A stretch of DNA of 7,437 bases from NCBI GenBank assembly GCA_031257995.1, contig JAIRNN010000096.1, positions 1 to 7,437 of the forward strand. The letters are read 5' to 3'. Shown piece after piece: positions 1 through 6,099 of the stretch. This DNA comes from Spirochaetaceae bacterium (lineage in GTDB: Bacteria > Spirochaetota > Spirochaetia > Treponematales > Breznakiellaceae). Position numbers and translations under genes: made by a program. The notes beneath the pieces are model-generated. The model did not search any database, was not told the origin of the DNA, and worked only from the letters and a program-made list of their open reading frames with translations. How positions within the stretch are numbered: the stretch's first letter is position 1; the number at the start of each line of letters is the position of its first letter.

Positions 1-77
1 TTCCCGCGTTACCGGTTTCTTTTCACTCATTTGTAACCCCGTTTGGGCATCCTCCAGATACCCTTTCGTTTAATTTA

Positions 78-137
78 GGTTACCTTTTCTTTCTGTCTCA
101 AACCCGGCCTTTCGGTTACCTTTTCGATGTCTCACTG
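78..137 (+). repeat. Iterated ~36-bp repeat, left array
   Basis: The 12-mer GGTTACCTTTTC occurs at 78-89 and again at 114-125, a period of 36 bp, and each copy is followed by TGTCTCA. The text before the second copy (CTTTC directly ahead of GGTTACC) also matches the array at the right end of the window when that one is read on the minus strand. Repeated sites of this size, close together, are typical of transposase-binding sites at insertion-sequence ends or of regulator binding sites. I favour an IS end because of the inverted partner array, but no transposase gene is inside the window. Positions 1-77 contain looser look-alikes (GTTACCGG near 9, CCCTTTCG near 61) and nothing else I recognise. 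Confidence 0.55.
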
Positions 138-144
138 CGCCCTC

Positions 145-173
145 TTGACAAAAAAATTACCAATTGTTATCAT
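145..173 (+). promoter_or_regulatory. Sigma70 promoter of pnrA
   Basis: TTGACA at 145-150 is a perfect -35 box. It is separated by exactly 17 bp from TATCAT at 168-173, a five-of-six -10 box. Transcription would start near 180, leaving a leader of about 25 nt that contains the AGGAGG ribosome binding site. The -35 box lies only about 8 bp beyond the end of the left repeat array, so the promoter may be partly supplied or controlled by that element (inference). Confidence 0.8.
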
Positions 174-190
174 GAACGAAAACAATCCGA

Positions 191-196
191 AGGAGG
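191..196 (+). promoter_or_regulatory. Ribosome binding site deciding the pnrA start
   Basis: AGGAGG sits 8 nt before ATG at 205. The reading frame is open further upstream to an ATG at 127, but that start has no Shine-Dalgarno sequence and lies upstream of the promoter. The start at 205 also places a lipoprotein signal peptide exactly at the N terminus. Confidence 0.85.
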
Positions 197-204
197 AAAA
201 GTTT

Positions 205-1281
205 ATGAAAAAGATCAGTTTATTGATCCTGTCGGTTTCCGTGCTGTTTGGTTTCGTGGGCTGTAAAAAACAAGAGGCTTCCGGTAGCCAATCCGGCGCC
301 CAGTCAAGCCAATCTGAGGCCCAAGCAATCAAAATCGGTTTGGTAACCGATGTCGGCGGGGTGAATGACCAGTCCTTTAACCAGAGCGCGTGGGAAGGGC
401 TCCAGCGGTTCGGTCAGGATACGGGTGTCAATGTACGCTATATCGAATCCAGGGACGAAAGTAACTATGCCCCAAATGTCAATACCTTTGTGGACGAGGG
501 CTACAGTCTTATCTGGGGGGTCGGTTTCATGCTGGGAGATGCCATGGCCCAAGCCGGCAAAGATTACCCCAATAATCAGTTTGCCATCGTAGATTTCGCG
601 TACAGTCCCGATCAGGTTCCGAACAACAATGTTACCGGCGTGGTGTTTGCCGCCGAAGAATGTTCTTTCCTTGTGGGCTATATCGCCGGCAAGGTGACGA
701 AGACCGGAAAAGTCGGCCATGTTAACGGTATCGCGTCTCCCACTATGGAGAATTTTGCTGTGGGGTATTATGCCGGCGTGTTGACTGCCAATCCCAATGC
801 CCAGATCATGGGCCAGTATTCCGGTTCTTTCGGCGATCCTGCAGCCGGTAAGGCCATCGCCAACCAGTATTTTGCCGATGGCGCCGACATTATTTACCAT
901 GCGGCGGGAGGTACCGGCGCGGGGGTCATCGAAGCGGCCCGGGAGCAGAACAAGTGGGCAATAGGCGTCGATATGGACCAGAACTACATCGCCCCGAACA
1001 ATGTCCTTACCAGCGCCCTGAAGCGGGTGGATAACGCTCTGTACGATGTGTCCGAGATGATGAGACAGGGGACTTTCAAGGGCGGAAGTACCTTGCTCTA
1101 CAACCTGAAAAACGACGGCGTAGGGTATGCCACCACCGGGAACCACATTCCCCCTGATGTCATTGCCGAAGTTGAGTCTGTCAAGGCGAAGATCATCTCC
1201 GGTGAAGTTAAGGTTCCGGCCACCGCCGCCGAAATAAACGCCCTGTTCCCCGGTAAATACAATTTGCCCGGAACGAACTAA
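205..1281 (+). CDS. pnrA: BMP-family purine nucleoside-binding lipoprotein (PnrA/TmpC)
   Basis: This is the substrate receptor of an ABC nucleoside importer, 358 aa from ATG 205. Residues 1-19 form a lipoprotein signal peptide (two Lys, then a hydrophobic stretch) ending in FVG-Cys20, a lax lipobox of the kind spirochaetes use, so the mature protein should be lipid-anchored at Cys20. Residues 21-41 are a Ser/Gln/Ala-rich tether. The Bmp domain fills 42-335: it opens with GLVTDVGGVNDQSFNQSAWEG (45-65), and carries SPTMENFAVGYYAG (178-191), GVDMDQ (254-259) and SALK (270-273), motifs of the nucleoside-binding cleft in this family. The closest family wording I know is T. pallidum TmpC/PnrA (TP0319), which binds purine nucleosides. 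The gene heads a run of transporter genes but is separated from them by a 337-bp structured spacer, which could lower downstream expression relative to the receptor. The sequence cannot show whether the ligand is purine nucleoside only or broader. Confidence 0.92.
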   Translation: MKKISLLILSVSVLFGFVGCKKQEASGSQSGAQSSQSEAQAIKIGLVTDVGGVNDQSFNQSAWEGLQRFGQDTGVNVRYIESRDESNYAPNVNTFVDEGYSLIWGVGFMLGDAMAQAGKDYPNNQFAIVDFAYSPDQVPNNNVTGVVFAAEECSFLVGYIAGKVTKTGKVGHVNGIASPTMENFAVGYYAGVLTANPNAQIMGQYSGSFGDPAAGKAIANQYFADGADIIYHAAGGTGAGVIEAAREQNKWAIGVDMDQNYIAPNNVLTSALKRVDNALYDVSEMMRQGTFKGGSTLLYNLKNDGVGYATTGNHIPPDVIAEVESVKAKIISGEVKVPATAAEINALFPGKYNLPGTN

Positions 1282-1328
1282 CCGGCAGTGATTTCTGTTT
1301 TTGGCGAGTTTGCGGGATAACAGAGTTG

Positions 1329-1374
1329 TTGGGAAACATCAAGTTTCCCAAGCTAAACATAGTTTGGGAAACTT
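1329..1374 (+). promoter_or_regulatory. Two mutually exclusive hairpins (switch-like)
   Basis: Three segments compete. TTGGGAAAC (1329-1337) pairs perfectly over 9 bp with GTTTCCCAA (1343-1351), leaving a 5-nt loop. The same middle segment, taken as AAGTTTCCCAA (1341-1351), pairs perfectly over 11 bp with TTGGGAAACTT (1364-1374), leaving a 12-nt loop. Only one can form at a time. The layout resembles an attenuator or processing signal just ahead of the terminator-like structure at 1387-1448. It could also simply be a three-copy repeat, so the regulatory role is inference. Confidence 0.5.
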
Positions 1375-1386
1375 CCGCTAAAAAGC

Positions 1387-1448
1387 GCGGTTTTTCCAAG
1401 GCTTTCTTAGCCCTGCTTTAGCGCGGGGCTTTTGAGCCTCAAAACCGC
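1387..1448 (+). terminator. Nested palindrome with terminator-like core
   Basis: The core is AGCCCTGC (1409-1416), a 6-nt loop, then GCGGGGCT (1423-1430), an 8-bp stem with one G-U pair followed by TTT. Around it AGGCT (1399-1403) pairs with AGCCT (1435-1439), and outside that GCGGTTTT (1387-1394) pairs with AAAACCGC (1441-1448). The GC-rich core with a short T run fits a weak intrinsic terminator, which would let part of the transcription pass from pnrA into the transporter genes. The T run is only 4 nt counting the last stem base, so termination is likely incomplete. Confidence 0.5.
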
Positions 1449-1499
1449 AAGACCGGCAAGCTAATTACAGGTTAGCGGATACTGGGTTGTCGAACAAGT

Positions 1500-1529
1500 T
1501 TGATGTTCCGCAAACGCTTTAAGTATATG
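1500..1529 (+). promoter_or_regulatory. Possible weak promoter before pnrC
   Basis: TTGATG (1500-1505) and TATATG (1524-1529) are separated by 18 bp, each matching the sigma70 consensus at four of six bases. It lies after the terminator-like structure and about 90 bp ahead of the ATPase gene, a sensible place for a second promoter. The match is weak and could be chance. Confidence 0.25.
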
Positions 1530-1618
1530 AAGAAAAATCTTTTTTGCCGCTTCCGTGGTGTGAATCGGCAATTATTTTGAATGGATGACCTCGCCAACGG
1601 GGGGTCGAAGGAGTCTTG

Positions 1619-3184
1619 ATGGATAACCTTGGTATCAAAACCGGCGCAGCGGCGGATCCGGCTTATGCGGTTGATATGCGGAACATCACCATGATGTTCG
1701 GGTCTTTTAAGGCCAATGACAATATATGCCTCAAAGTGATCCGGCAGTCGGTTCACGCCCTCCTTGGCGAAAACGGCGCCGGTAAGAGTACCCTGATGAA
1801 TGTGCTTTACGGGTTGCTCCAGCCGACTTCCGGGAAAATTTACATTAAAGGCCAAAAGGTAACCATTGATTCGCCTTCCCGGGCGATTGAATACGGCATA
1901 GGCATGGTACATCAGCATTTTATGCTGGTTCCTCCTTTCACCGTAACCGAAAACATTGTGCTGGGCATGGAACCGTTGCGGAAGTTCGGTGTCATCAATA
2001 CCGGGAAGGCCAGGGCGGACGTGCAGGCCCTCAGCGACCGCTACGATCTCAAAGTGGACCCGGATGCTAAAATTGAGGATATATCCGTGGGGATGCAGCA
2101 ACGAGTGGAAATTCTCAAAGTGCTGTACCGGGGGGCGGATATCCTCATCTTGGACGAACCTACGGCATCCCTCACTCCTCAAGAAATAGACGAGTTGGGC
2201 CTCATTACCCGAAACTTGATAAGCGAAGGAAAGACGGTTATCATCATTACCCACAAGCTGGCGGAAATTAAAAGTATGGCCGATACATGTACCATCATCC
2301 GGGCGGGTAAAACCATAGATACGGTGAAGGTATCGGAGGTGAGCGAAGAAAGCTTGGCCGCCATGATGGTGGGCCGGGCGGTGGACTTTACTATAGAAAA
2401 GAAGGCGGTCGCGCCGACGGAGGTGGTTCTTAACGTGGAGAATCTGGTGGTCCGTAATTACCAAAATCATCCCGCGGTGAACGGCCTCAACCTTGCGGTT
2501 CGCGCTGGAGAAATTGTGGGCATAGCCGGTGTTGACGGCAACGGACAGTCTGAGTTTGTGGCTGCCCTGACGGGGCTTCAGAAGGCCGAATCCGGGACTA
2601 TTACCCTTCTGGGAAAGGACATCTTTAACAAAACGCCCCGGATGATCTTCGAGACGGGTCTTTCTTCTATTCCTGAAGACCGGCAGAAACACGGCCTGGT
2701 GATGGATTTTTCCGTAGCGGAGAATATGGTGCTCCAAAACGCGCAGCAAAAACAGTTTTCCCAACGGGGCTTTTTAAGGAGGAACACCATCATGACCCAC
2801 GCCCAGTCGCTCATCGAAAAATTCGATGTCCGGCCCCGGAACTGCGCGGGGAACAAGGCAGCCAGTCTTTCCGGGGGGAATCAGCAAAAGGTCATCATCG
2901 CCCGGGAAGTAACGAACGATAAGGATCTCCTTATCTGCGTGAATCCCACCCGGGGGCTCGACGTGGGGGCTATTGAATACGTACACCGGTACATTGTGGG
3001 TCAGCGGGATGCGGGCAAAGCGGTGCTCCTTGTATCCTTTGAATTAAGCGAGATAATAAAGCTGTCGGATCGCATCGACGTCATGTTCCGGGGCCGGATT
3101 GTGGGCAGTGTGCCCGGAGACGGCGTGGATCAGGCGGCCTTGGGGCTTATGATGGCGGGAGGCGTTCAAAATGCGGCAGCCTGA
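1619..3184 (+). CDS. pnrC: Nucleoside ABC importer ATPase, two nucleotide-binding domains
   Basis: This 521-aa cytoplasmic ATPase of the BMP-linked nucleoside/simple-sugar importer family powers uptake of the PnrA ligand. It is a tandem of two ABC domains. Domain 1 has Walker A GENGAGKST (50-58), Q-loop Gln99, a divergent signature SVGMQQ (156-161), Walker B ILILDEPT (175-182) and the H-loop His212. Domain 2 has a degenerate Walker A GVDGNGQSE (304-312) lacking the Lys, a canonical LSGGNQQ signature (417-423), and a Walker B followed by NPTRGLDVG (442-450) with Asn where a catalytic Glu would sit. Such asymmetry, with Gln at that spot, is usual in this family. Length is normal (about 500-520 aa). 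I chose ATG 1619, with AAGGAG at 1608-1613 five nt before it, over the in-frame TTG at 1616. The 3' end overlaps pnrD by 14 nt. Confidence 0.93.
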   Translation: MDNLGIKTGAAADPAYAVDMRNITMMFGSFKANDNICLKVIRQSVHALLGENGAGKSTLMNVLYGLLQPTSGKIYIKGQKVTIDSPSRAIEYGIGMVHQHFMLVPPFTVTENIVLGMEPLRKFGVINTGKARADVQALSDRYDLKVDPDAKIEDISVGMQQRVEILKVLYRGADILILDEPTASLTPQEIDELGLITRNLISEGKTVIIITHKLAEIKSMADTCTIIRAGKTIDTVKVSEVSEESLAAMMVGRAVDFTIEKKAVAPTEVVLNVENLVVRNYQNHPAVNGLNLAVRAGEIVGIAGVDGNGQSEFVAALTGLQKAESGTITLLGKDIFNKTPRMIFETGLSSIPEDRQKHGLVMDFSVAENMVLQNAQQKQFSQRGFLRRNTIMTHAQSLIEKFDVRPRNCAGNKAASLSGGNQQKVIIAREVTNDKDLLICVNPTRGLDVGAIEYVHRYIVGQRDAGKAVLLVSFELSEIIKLSDRIDVMFRGRIVGSVPGDGVDQAALGLMMAGGVQNAAA

Positions 3185-4322
3185 TTCTTCGGGTCAAAAA
3201 TCACCCCGGCAACACGCCGGCGTTGTTGTCTGGAAAGATATGTTTCGCCGGCGGCACTTGGGCCGCGTTGTCTGGAGCGAGACTTTCCTCTACACCCTGT
3301 TGGCTATCTTTATCGGCCTCTTGGCGGGTTCCGTGATCCTCCTTATCACAGGGTTTAACCCCCTCTCGGCCTACAAAACTCTGTTTGCCGGGATTTTTGG
3401 GTCCGCCAAAAACGTGATGTATATGGTGCAGTACGCTACGCCCATCATCTTTACGGGACTTTCCGTAACGTTCGCCTTCAAAACCGGACTCTTCAACATA
3501 GGGGCCGAAGGTCAGTACATCGCCGGAAGCATGGCGGCGCTGGCGGTGAGTGTACTCCTTCCCATGCCCGTGGGAATTCACGCGGTTGTTGCCGTCCTGG
3601 CGGGGGGCATAGCCGGCGCCTTCCTCGGCAGTATCGCCGGTATTCTTAAAGCGTTTAAAGGCATACACGAGGTAATCGTTACCATTATGCTGAACTGGAT
3701 AGCCTTCTACTTATCCAATTTTCTCGTTATGTCTCCAGCCCTCAAGAAGCCCAATTCCACTGCCTCGGTGGACATAGCCGAAACATCCCGTCTCAATACC
3801 GAGGCGTTTCGGGATGCGCTGGGAACGGTCCGGATTCACTGGGGTATGCTCATGGCTATAGCGGCAGTCATCATCATCTGGATCATCCTGAACAAGACTA
3901 CCATGGGTTACCGGCTTCGGGCGGTAGGGTTTAACCGCTACGCCGCCGAATACGGCGGTATCCCTGTGGCACGGTCTATCGTGGCGAGCATGGGCATCTC
4001 CGGACTGCTCGCCGGACTTGGCGGCGCGGTCCAGGTGTTGGGGGTTGTAGGACGCATTACCCAGCTTGCGGCACAGGAAGGCTACGGCTTCGACGGGATT
4101 TCGGTCTCCATGATAGGAGGCATCAACCCCATAGGCGCATTGTTCGCGGGCCTTTTTTACGGGGGTATGAAGTACGGAGGCAGCCGCCTTAATATCATCG
4201 GAGCTCCCAGTGAATTGGTAAACGTTGTCATCGGCGTTATCATCTATTCTATAGCTATCATGGGCGCGTTCCGGGCTCTGGTACAATTTTTCACGGCGAA
4301 AAAAGAGGGGAGGCCCTTATGA
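3171..4322 (+). CDS. pnrD: Nucleoside ABC importer permease (first of two)
   Basis: This 383-aa inner-membrane subunit of the BPD_transp_2 (branched-chain amino acid/sugar-type) permease family forms half of the nucleoside channel. A basic, soluble N terminus (1-36) is followed by repeated hydrophobic segments, the first at about 40-62 and the last at about 348-366. Family landmarks are FNIGAEGQ (108-115), the cytoplasmic coupling region GYRLRAVGFNRYAAEYGG (246-263) and GYGFDGISVS (304-313). The start ATG 3171 lies inside the end of the ATPase gene in another frame, with GGGAGG (3157-3162) eight nt upstream. The 14-nt overlap suggests translational coupling to pnrC. It ends with an ATGA overlap into the second permease. 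Its pairing with a second, shorter permease and the preceding BMP lipoprotein is the usual set for nucleoside importers. Confidence 0.92.
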   Translation: MRQPDSSGQKSPRQHAGVVVWKDMFRRRHLGRVVWSETFLYTLLAIFIGLLAGSVILLITGFNPLSAYKTLFAGIFGSAKNVMYMVQYATPIIFTGLSVTFAFKTGLFNIGAEGQYIAGSMAALAVSVLLPMPVGIHAVVAVLAGGIAGAFLGSIAGILKAFKGIHEVIVTIMLNWIAFYLSNFLVMSPALKKPNSTASVDIAETSRLNTEAFRDALGTVRIHWGMLMAIAAVIIIWIILNKTTMGYRLRAVGFNRYAAEYGGIPVARSIVASMGISGLLAGLGGAVQVLGVVGRITQLAAQEGYGFDGISVSMIGGINPIGALFAGLFYGGMKYGGSRLNIIGAPSELVNVVIGVIIYSIAIMGAFRALVQFFTAKKEGRPL

Positions 4323-5263
4323 TATTCAGCGCATCCGACATAGGTCTGCTTATCAGTTCGACTCTAACCTATGCCGCTCCGCTCATCATTGCCGGCATGG
4401 GCAGCATTATGAGCGAAACTTCCGGCGTGGTAAATATCGGCATAGAGGGGCAGATGACCATAGGCGCTTTTTCCTGCGCAGCGGTTGCGGTGCTGACCGG
4501 TAATCCCTGGATCGGGCTTTTGGCCGGCGCCTTGGCGGGGGCTTTTTTTGGGCTTCTCCACGCCTTGGCTTCCATCACCTTTAAGGCGGATCAGACGATT
4601 TCCGGAATAGCCGTCAACCTCCTGGCTCCGGGAGCGGCTATCTATTTCTGCAAAGCGATCTTTACCGGCTCAACTCAAACCCGTCCTGTCGAACTCTCGG
4701 ACAAGTTGCCGGTGGTGCTGGGAACGATTTTTCCCGCCAACTCCTTCTTTAACTATATGTTCAAGAACTACCTGTCGGTCTACGTCTGCCTGGTTCTGGC
4801 GGCAGGGATCTGGTTTCTGCTCTTTAAGACCCGCTACGGCCTACGAATCCGGGCGGTGGGAGAACACCCCCGGGCGGCGGCTACCTTGGGGATTAGCGTA
4901 TTCAAAGTACGCTATTTTTGCGTACTCCTTTCCGGCATACTGGCGGCTTTGGGCGGCGCGATTATCCCCTTGTCCACGGTATCCTACTTCTTTCCGTCAA
5001 TAATATCGGGACAGGGTTTTATCGCCATAGCCGCAGTCATCTTCGGCAAGTTCAAGCCGAAAAATACCGTGCTGGCCTGCTTTCTTTTCGGATTCTGCAA
5101 GTCTTTGGCTCTTGCTTTGGGAAACCCCAAATTCGGCTTCTCCGTGTCCGTTCATCTCTTGAACATGATACCCTACATCATCACACTGACGGTGCTTCTT
5201 TTCATAGGACGCAGCCACGCTCCGGCGGCCAGCGGAAAGATCTACGATCCCTCGGCAGGATAA
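4319..5263 (+). CDS. pnrE: Nucleoside ABC importer permease (second of two)
   Basis: This 314-aa inner-membrane subunit pairs with PnrD to form the translocation pore. It belongs to the same permease family but is shorter, as is usual for the second partner. Landmarks are VNIGIEGQM (38-46), the coupling-helix stretch GEHPRAAATLGI (181-192) that should contact the ATPase, and GQGFIAIAAVIFGKFKP (231-247). Hydrophobic segments run from about 8-30 to a last one at about 282-297, and the tail GRSHAPAASGKIYDP is cytoplasmic and typical. The start ATG overlaps the pnrD stop as ATGA. GGGGAGG (4307-4313) sits five nt before it, so translation is probably coupled. It is the last gene of the operon; no T-rich terminator follows, only the palindromic repeat region starting near 5280. 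Confidence 0.92.
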   Translation: MIFSASDIGLLISSTLTYAAPLIIAGMGSIMSETSGVVNIGIEGQMTIGAFSCAAVAVLTGNPWIGLLAGALAGAFFGLLHALASITFKADQTISGIAVNLLAPGAAIYFCKAIFTGSTQTRPVELSDKLPVVLGTIFPANSFFNYMFKNYLSVYVCLVLAAGIWFLLFKTRYGLRIRAVGEHPRAAATLGISVFKVRYFCVLLSGILAALGGAIIPLSTVSYFFPSIISGQGFIAIAAVIFGKFKPKNTVLACFLFGFCKSLALALGNPKFGFSVSVHLLNMIPYIITLTVLLFIGRSHAPAASGKIYDPSAG

Positions 5264-5279
5264 CGGACAGTTTTCCGAT

Positions 5280-5295
5280 GGGGGAAGTCTCCCCC
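5280..5295. repeat. Short GC hairpin after pnrE
   Basis: GGGGGA (5280-5285) and TCCCCC (5290-5295) form a perfect 6-bp stem with a 4-nt loop AGTC, 17 nt after the pnrE stop. There is no T run behind it, so it is not a standard intrinsic terminator, but it could protect the 3' end of the transporter mRNA. It probably belongs to the same composite repeat as the hairpin at 5328-5350. Confidence 0.45.
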
Positions 5296-5327
5296 TCGCT
5301 CCGGTCTTCGCCCTCCGCTACCCCCTC

Positions 5328-5350
5328 TCTTAGGGGCTCCGCCCCTAAGA
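5328..5350. repeat. REP-like palindrome, 10-bp arms
   Basis: TCTTAGGGGC (5328-5337) and GCCCCTAAGA (5341-5350) pair perfectly over 10 bp around a 3-nt loop TCC. It is flanked by C-rich runs on both sides (CCCCCTC before, CCCCATCCCC after) and lacks a T tract. Shape and size fit an extragenic palindrome of the REP type. A RAYT-family transposase remnant lies about 400 bp away; RAYTs are known to act on REP sequences, which makes the pairing suggestive. Other copies cannot be seen in this window. Confidence 0.5.
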
Positions 5351-5539
5351 CCCCATCCCCTACAGGAATCGAGAATCAGTATAGAAATGAGACGCGCAAC
5401 CTCCAAGCCTTGATCATTTTCAATTATCAATTTTCCATTCCCCCGTAGGGTACCCATCTACCGCGCTCGAAACGTTGAGGGCGTTACTACAATTACGCAA
5501 CACGGTACGGCGCAACAAATAATGCCAACATTTTGATAA

Positions 5540-5576
5540 AACGCTTCAGCGTTGCGGAGATAAGCTCCCGCAACGC
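5540..5576. repeat. Overlapping hairpins at GCGTTGCGG
   Basis: GCGTTGCGGAG (5549-5559) pairs with CTC plus CGCAACGC (5565-5576) over 11 bp with one bulged C at 5568 and a 5-nt loop. The start of that arm can instead pair with AACGC (5540-5544) to give a 5-bp stem with a TTCA loop. There is no T tract. It looks like an extragenic palindromic repeat rather than a terminator. Confidence 0.4.
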
Positions 5577-5739
5577 CCCCGGCATTAATCACGGCTTCAA
5601 TCACGGGAAACCACGGATTACGCAGATGAGCCGGTTTCACAACCTCATGTTGCGGTGTTGGGCAGATCTCCCCTGCGGCCATCTTGGGCCGGGACGCTTG
5701 AGGCGGTCTGTAACTCCTTTTTGGCCGTGATCTAGGCCG

Positions 5740-6099
5740 TTATCTCGGCGGAGACACGGGTTTGGCGGTGTTGTGGGCCGAAAACCGGGCCGTTATCGTC
5801 ATTCCGGGCGACCTAAGGCTGTCCCATGTCAAGGTGTAGGCAACCATCCCCGCTACCGGCGTGTTTGCCGACTTGTCTATCGCCCCCCAGTCTGCCTCTT
5901 CCGCCCACTCAGGCGGCACCCCCTCCAAGATCTCCGACTCATACCGCTCCCCCCAAACGTGCCCTCTCCGTCCCGCGATTATGTTGAACCGCAGGGAAAA
6001 CGTTTGTTTCAGCAGCTGCATTATCAGCGGCAGCTTAAAGCCGTTTTCGGGCTTGATGTAAAACGTGAGCCACGTCCCCTCAAGCCTTAGCCCGCGCAT
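5740..6099 (-). pseudogene. Partial RAYT/IS200-like (Y1) transposase, C-terminal part
   Basis: The 119-residue frame reads IMQLLKQTFSLRFN, then GRRGHVWGERYESEIL (about 27-58), which is the helix and GHxWxxRF-type motif of REP-associated and IS200-like transposases. Similarity seems to extend before the ATG at 6099, since the upstream in-frame codons read KARYGFE, up to about 6120; a TGA at 6145-6147 closes the frame. Where the family has its HUH metal-binding motif (wording like GNHFHL) this protein reads GTWLTF (8-13), so both histidines are absent. The last third, with WDSLRSPGMTITARFS and a Pro-rich end, is a tail I do not recognise from characterised members. Most of the N-terminal half is missing, so I call it a remnant, though a shortened non-catalytic protein is possible. 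It overlaps the end of the rep frame by 13 nt on the same strand. Confidence 0.6.

Larger units (their letters stand above)
1282..1618. other. Structured intergenic spacer, no convincing gene
   Basis: This 337-bp gap separates the receptor gene from the ATPase gene. It holds a pair of competing hairpins (1329-1374), a nested terminator-like palindrome (1387-1448), a small GCTAA/TTAGC hairpin (1460-1476) and weak promoter-like boxes (1500-1529). In T. pallidum the small gene pnrB (tp0320) lies at this place in the operon. Here the only forward ORF of note is 25 codons (1503-1580), basic and without a ribosome binding site, so I do not call it a gene. Confidence 0.6.
5264..5739. other. Intergenic region rich in hairpin repeats, no supported gene
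   Basis: No reading frame here has a start with a ribosome binding site or recognisable protein wording. It contains the hairpins at 5280-5295, 5328-5350 and 5540-5576, and an AT-rich stretch (about 5417-5442) with iterated TCAATTTTC-like words. There is also a CACGG-rich stretch (about 5588-5617) whose wording, ACCACGGATTACGCAGAT, I have seen in intergenic repeats of many unrelated bacteria (recollection, not checked). The region looks like accumulated repeats between the operon and a decayed mobile element. Confidence 0.6.

Noticed and set aside
127..204. N-terminal extension of pnrA from ATG 127
   Set aside because: The extension lies across the TTGACA/TATCAT promoter, has no ribosome binding site, and would bury the lipoprotein signal peptide.
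304..1146. Long minus-strand ORF of 280 codons
   Set aside because: It is fully antisense to pnrA, which has strong family motifs; the ORF has no recognisable wording and is a shadow.
1503..1580. 25-codon forward ORF before the ATPase gene (possible pnrB remnant)
   Set aside because: No ribosome binding site, and its basic composition follows from the local base content; nothing links it to pnrB.
1472..2764. Minus-strand ORF of 430 codons
   Set aside because: Antisense to the clearly coding ATPase gene, rich in His/Arg as expected of a shadow frame.
4918..5448. Forward ORF of 176 codons overlapping pnrE and running into the spacer
   Set aside because: Most of it lies out of frame within pnrE and the rest reads through the hairpin repeats; no start signal or family wording.
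5458..5682. Minus-strand ORF of 74 codons in the gene-free stretch
   Set aside because: No ribosome binding site, no recognisable domain, and it crosses repeat-like wording and the hairpin at 5540-5576.
5734..5797. 10-bp direct repeat GGCCGTTATC at 5735 and 5788
   Set aside because: Short, lies within or at the end of the transposase remnant, and may be chance; no element boundaries match it.
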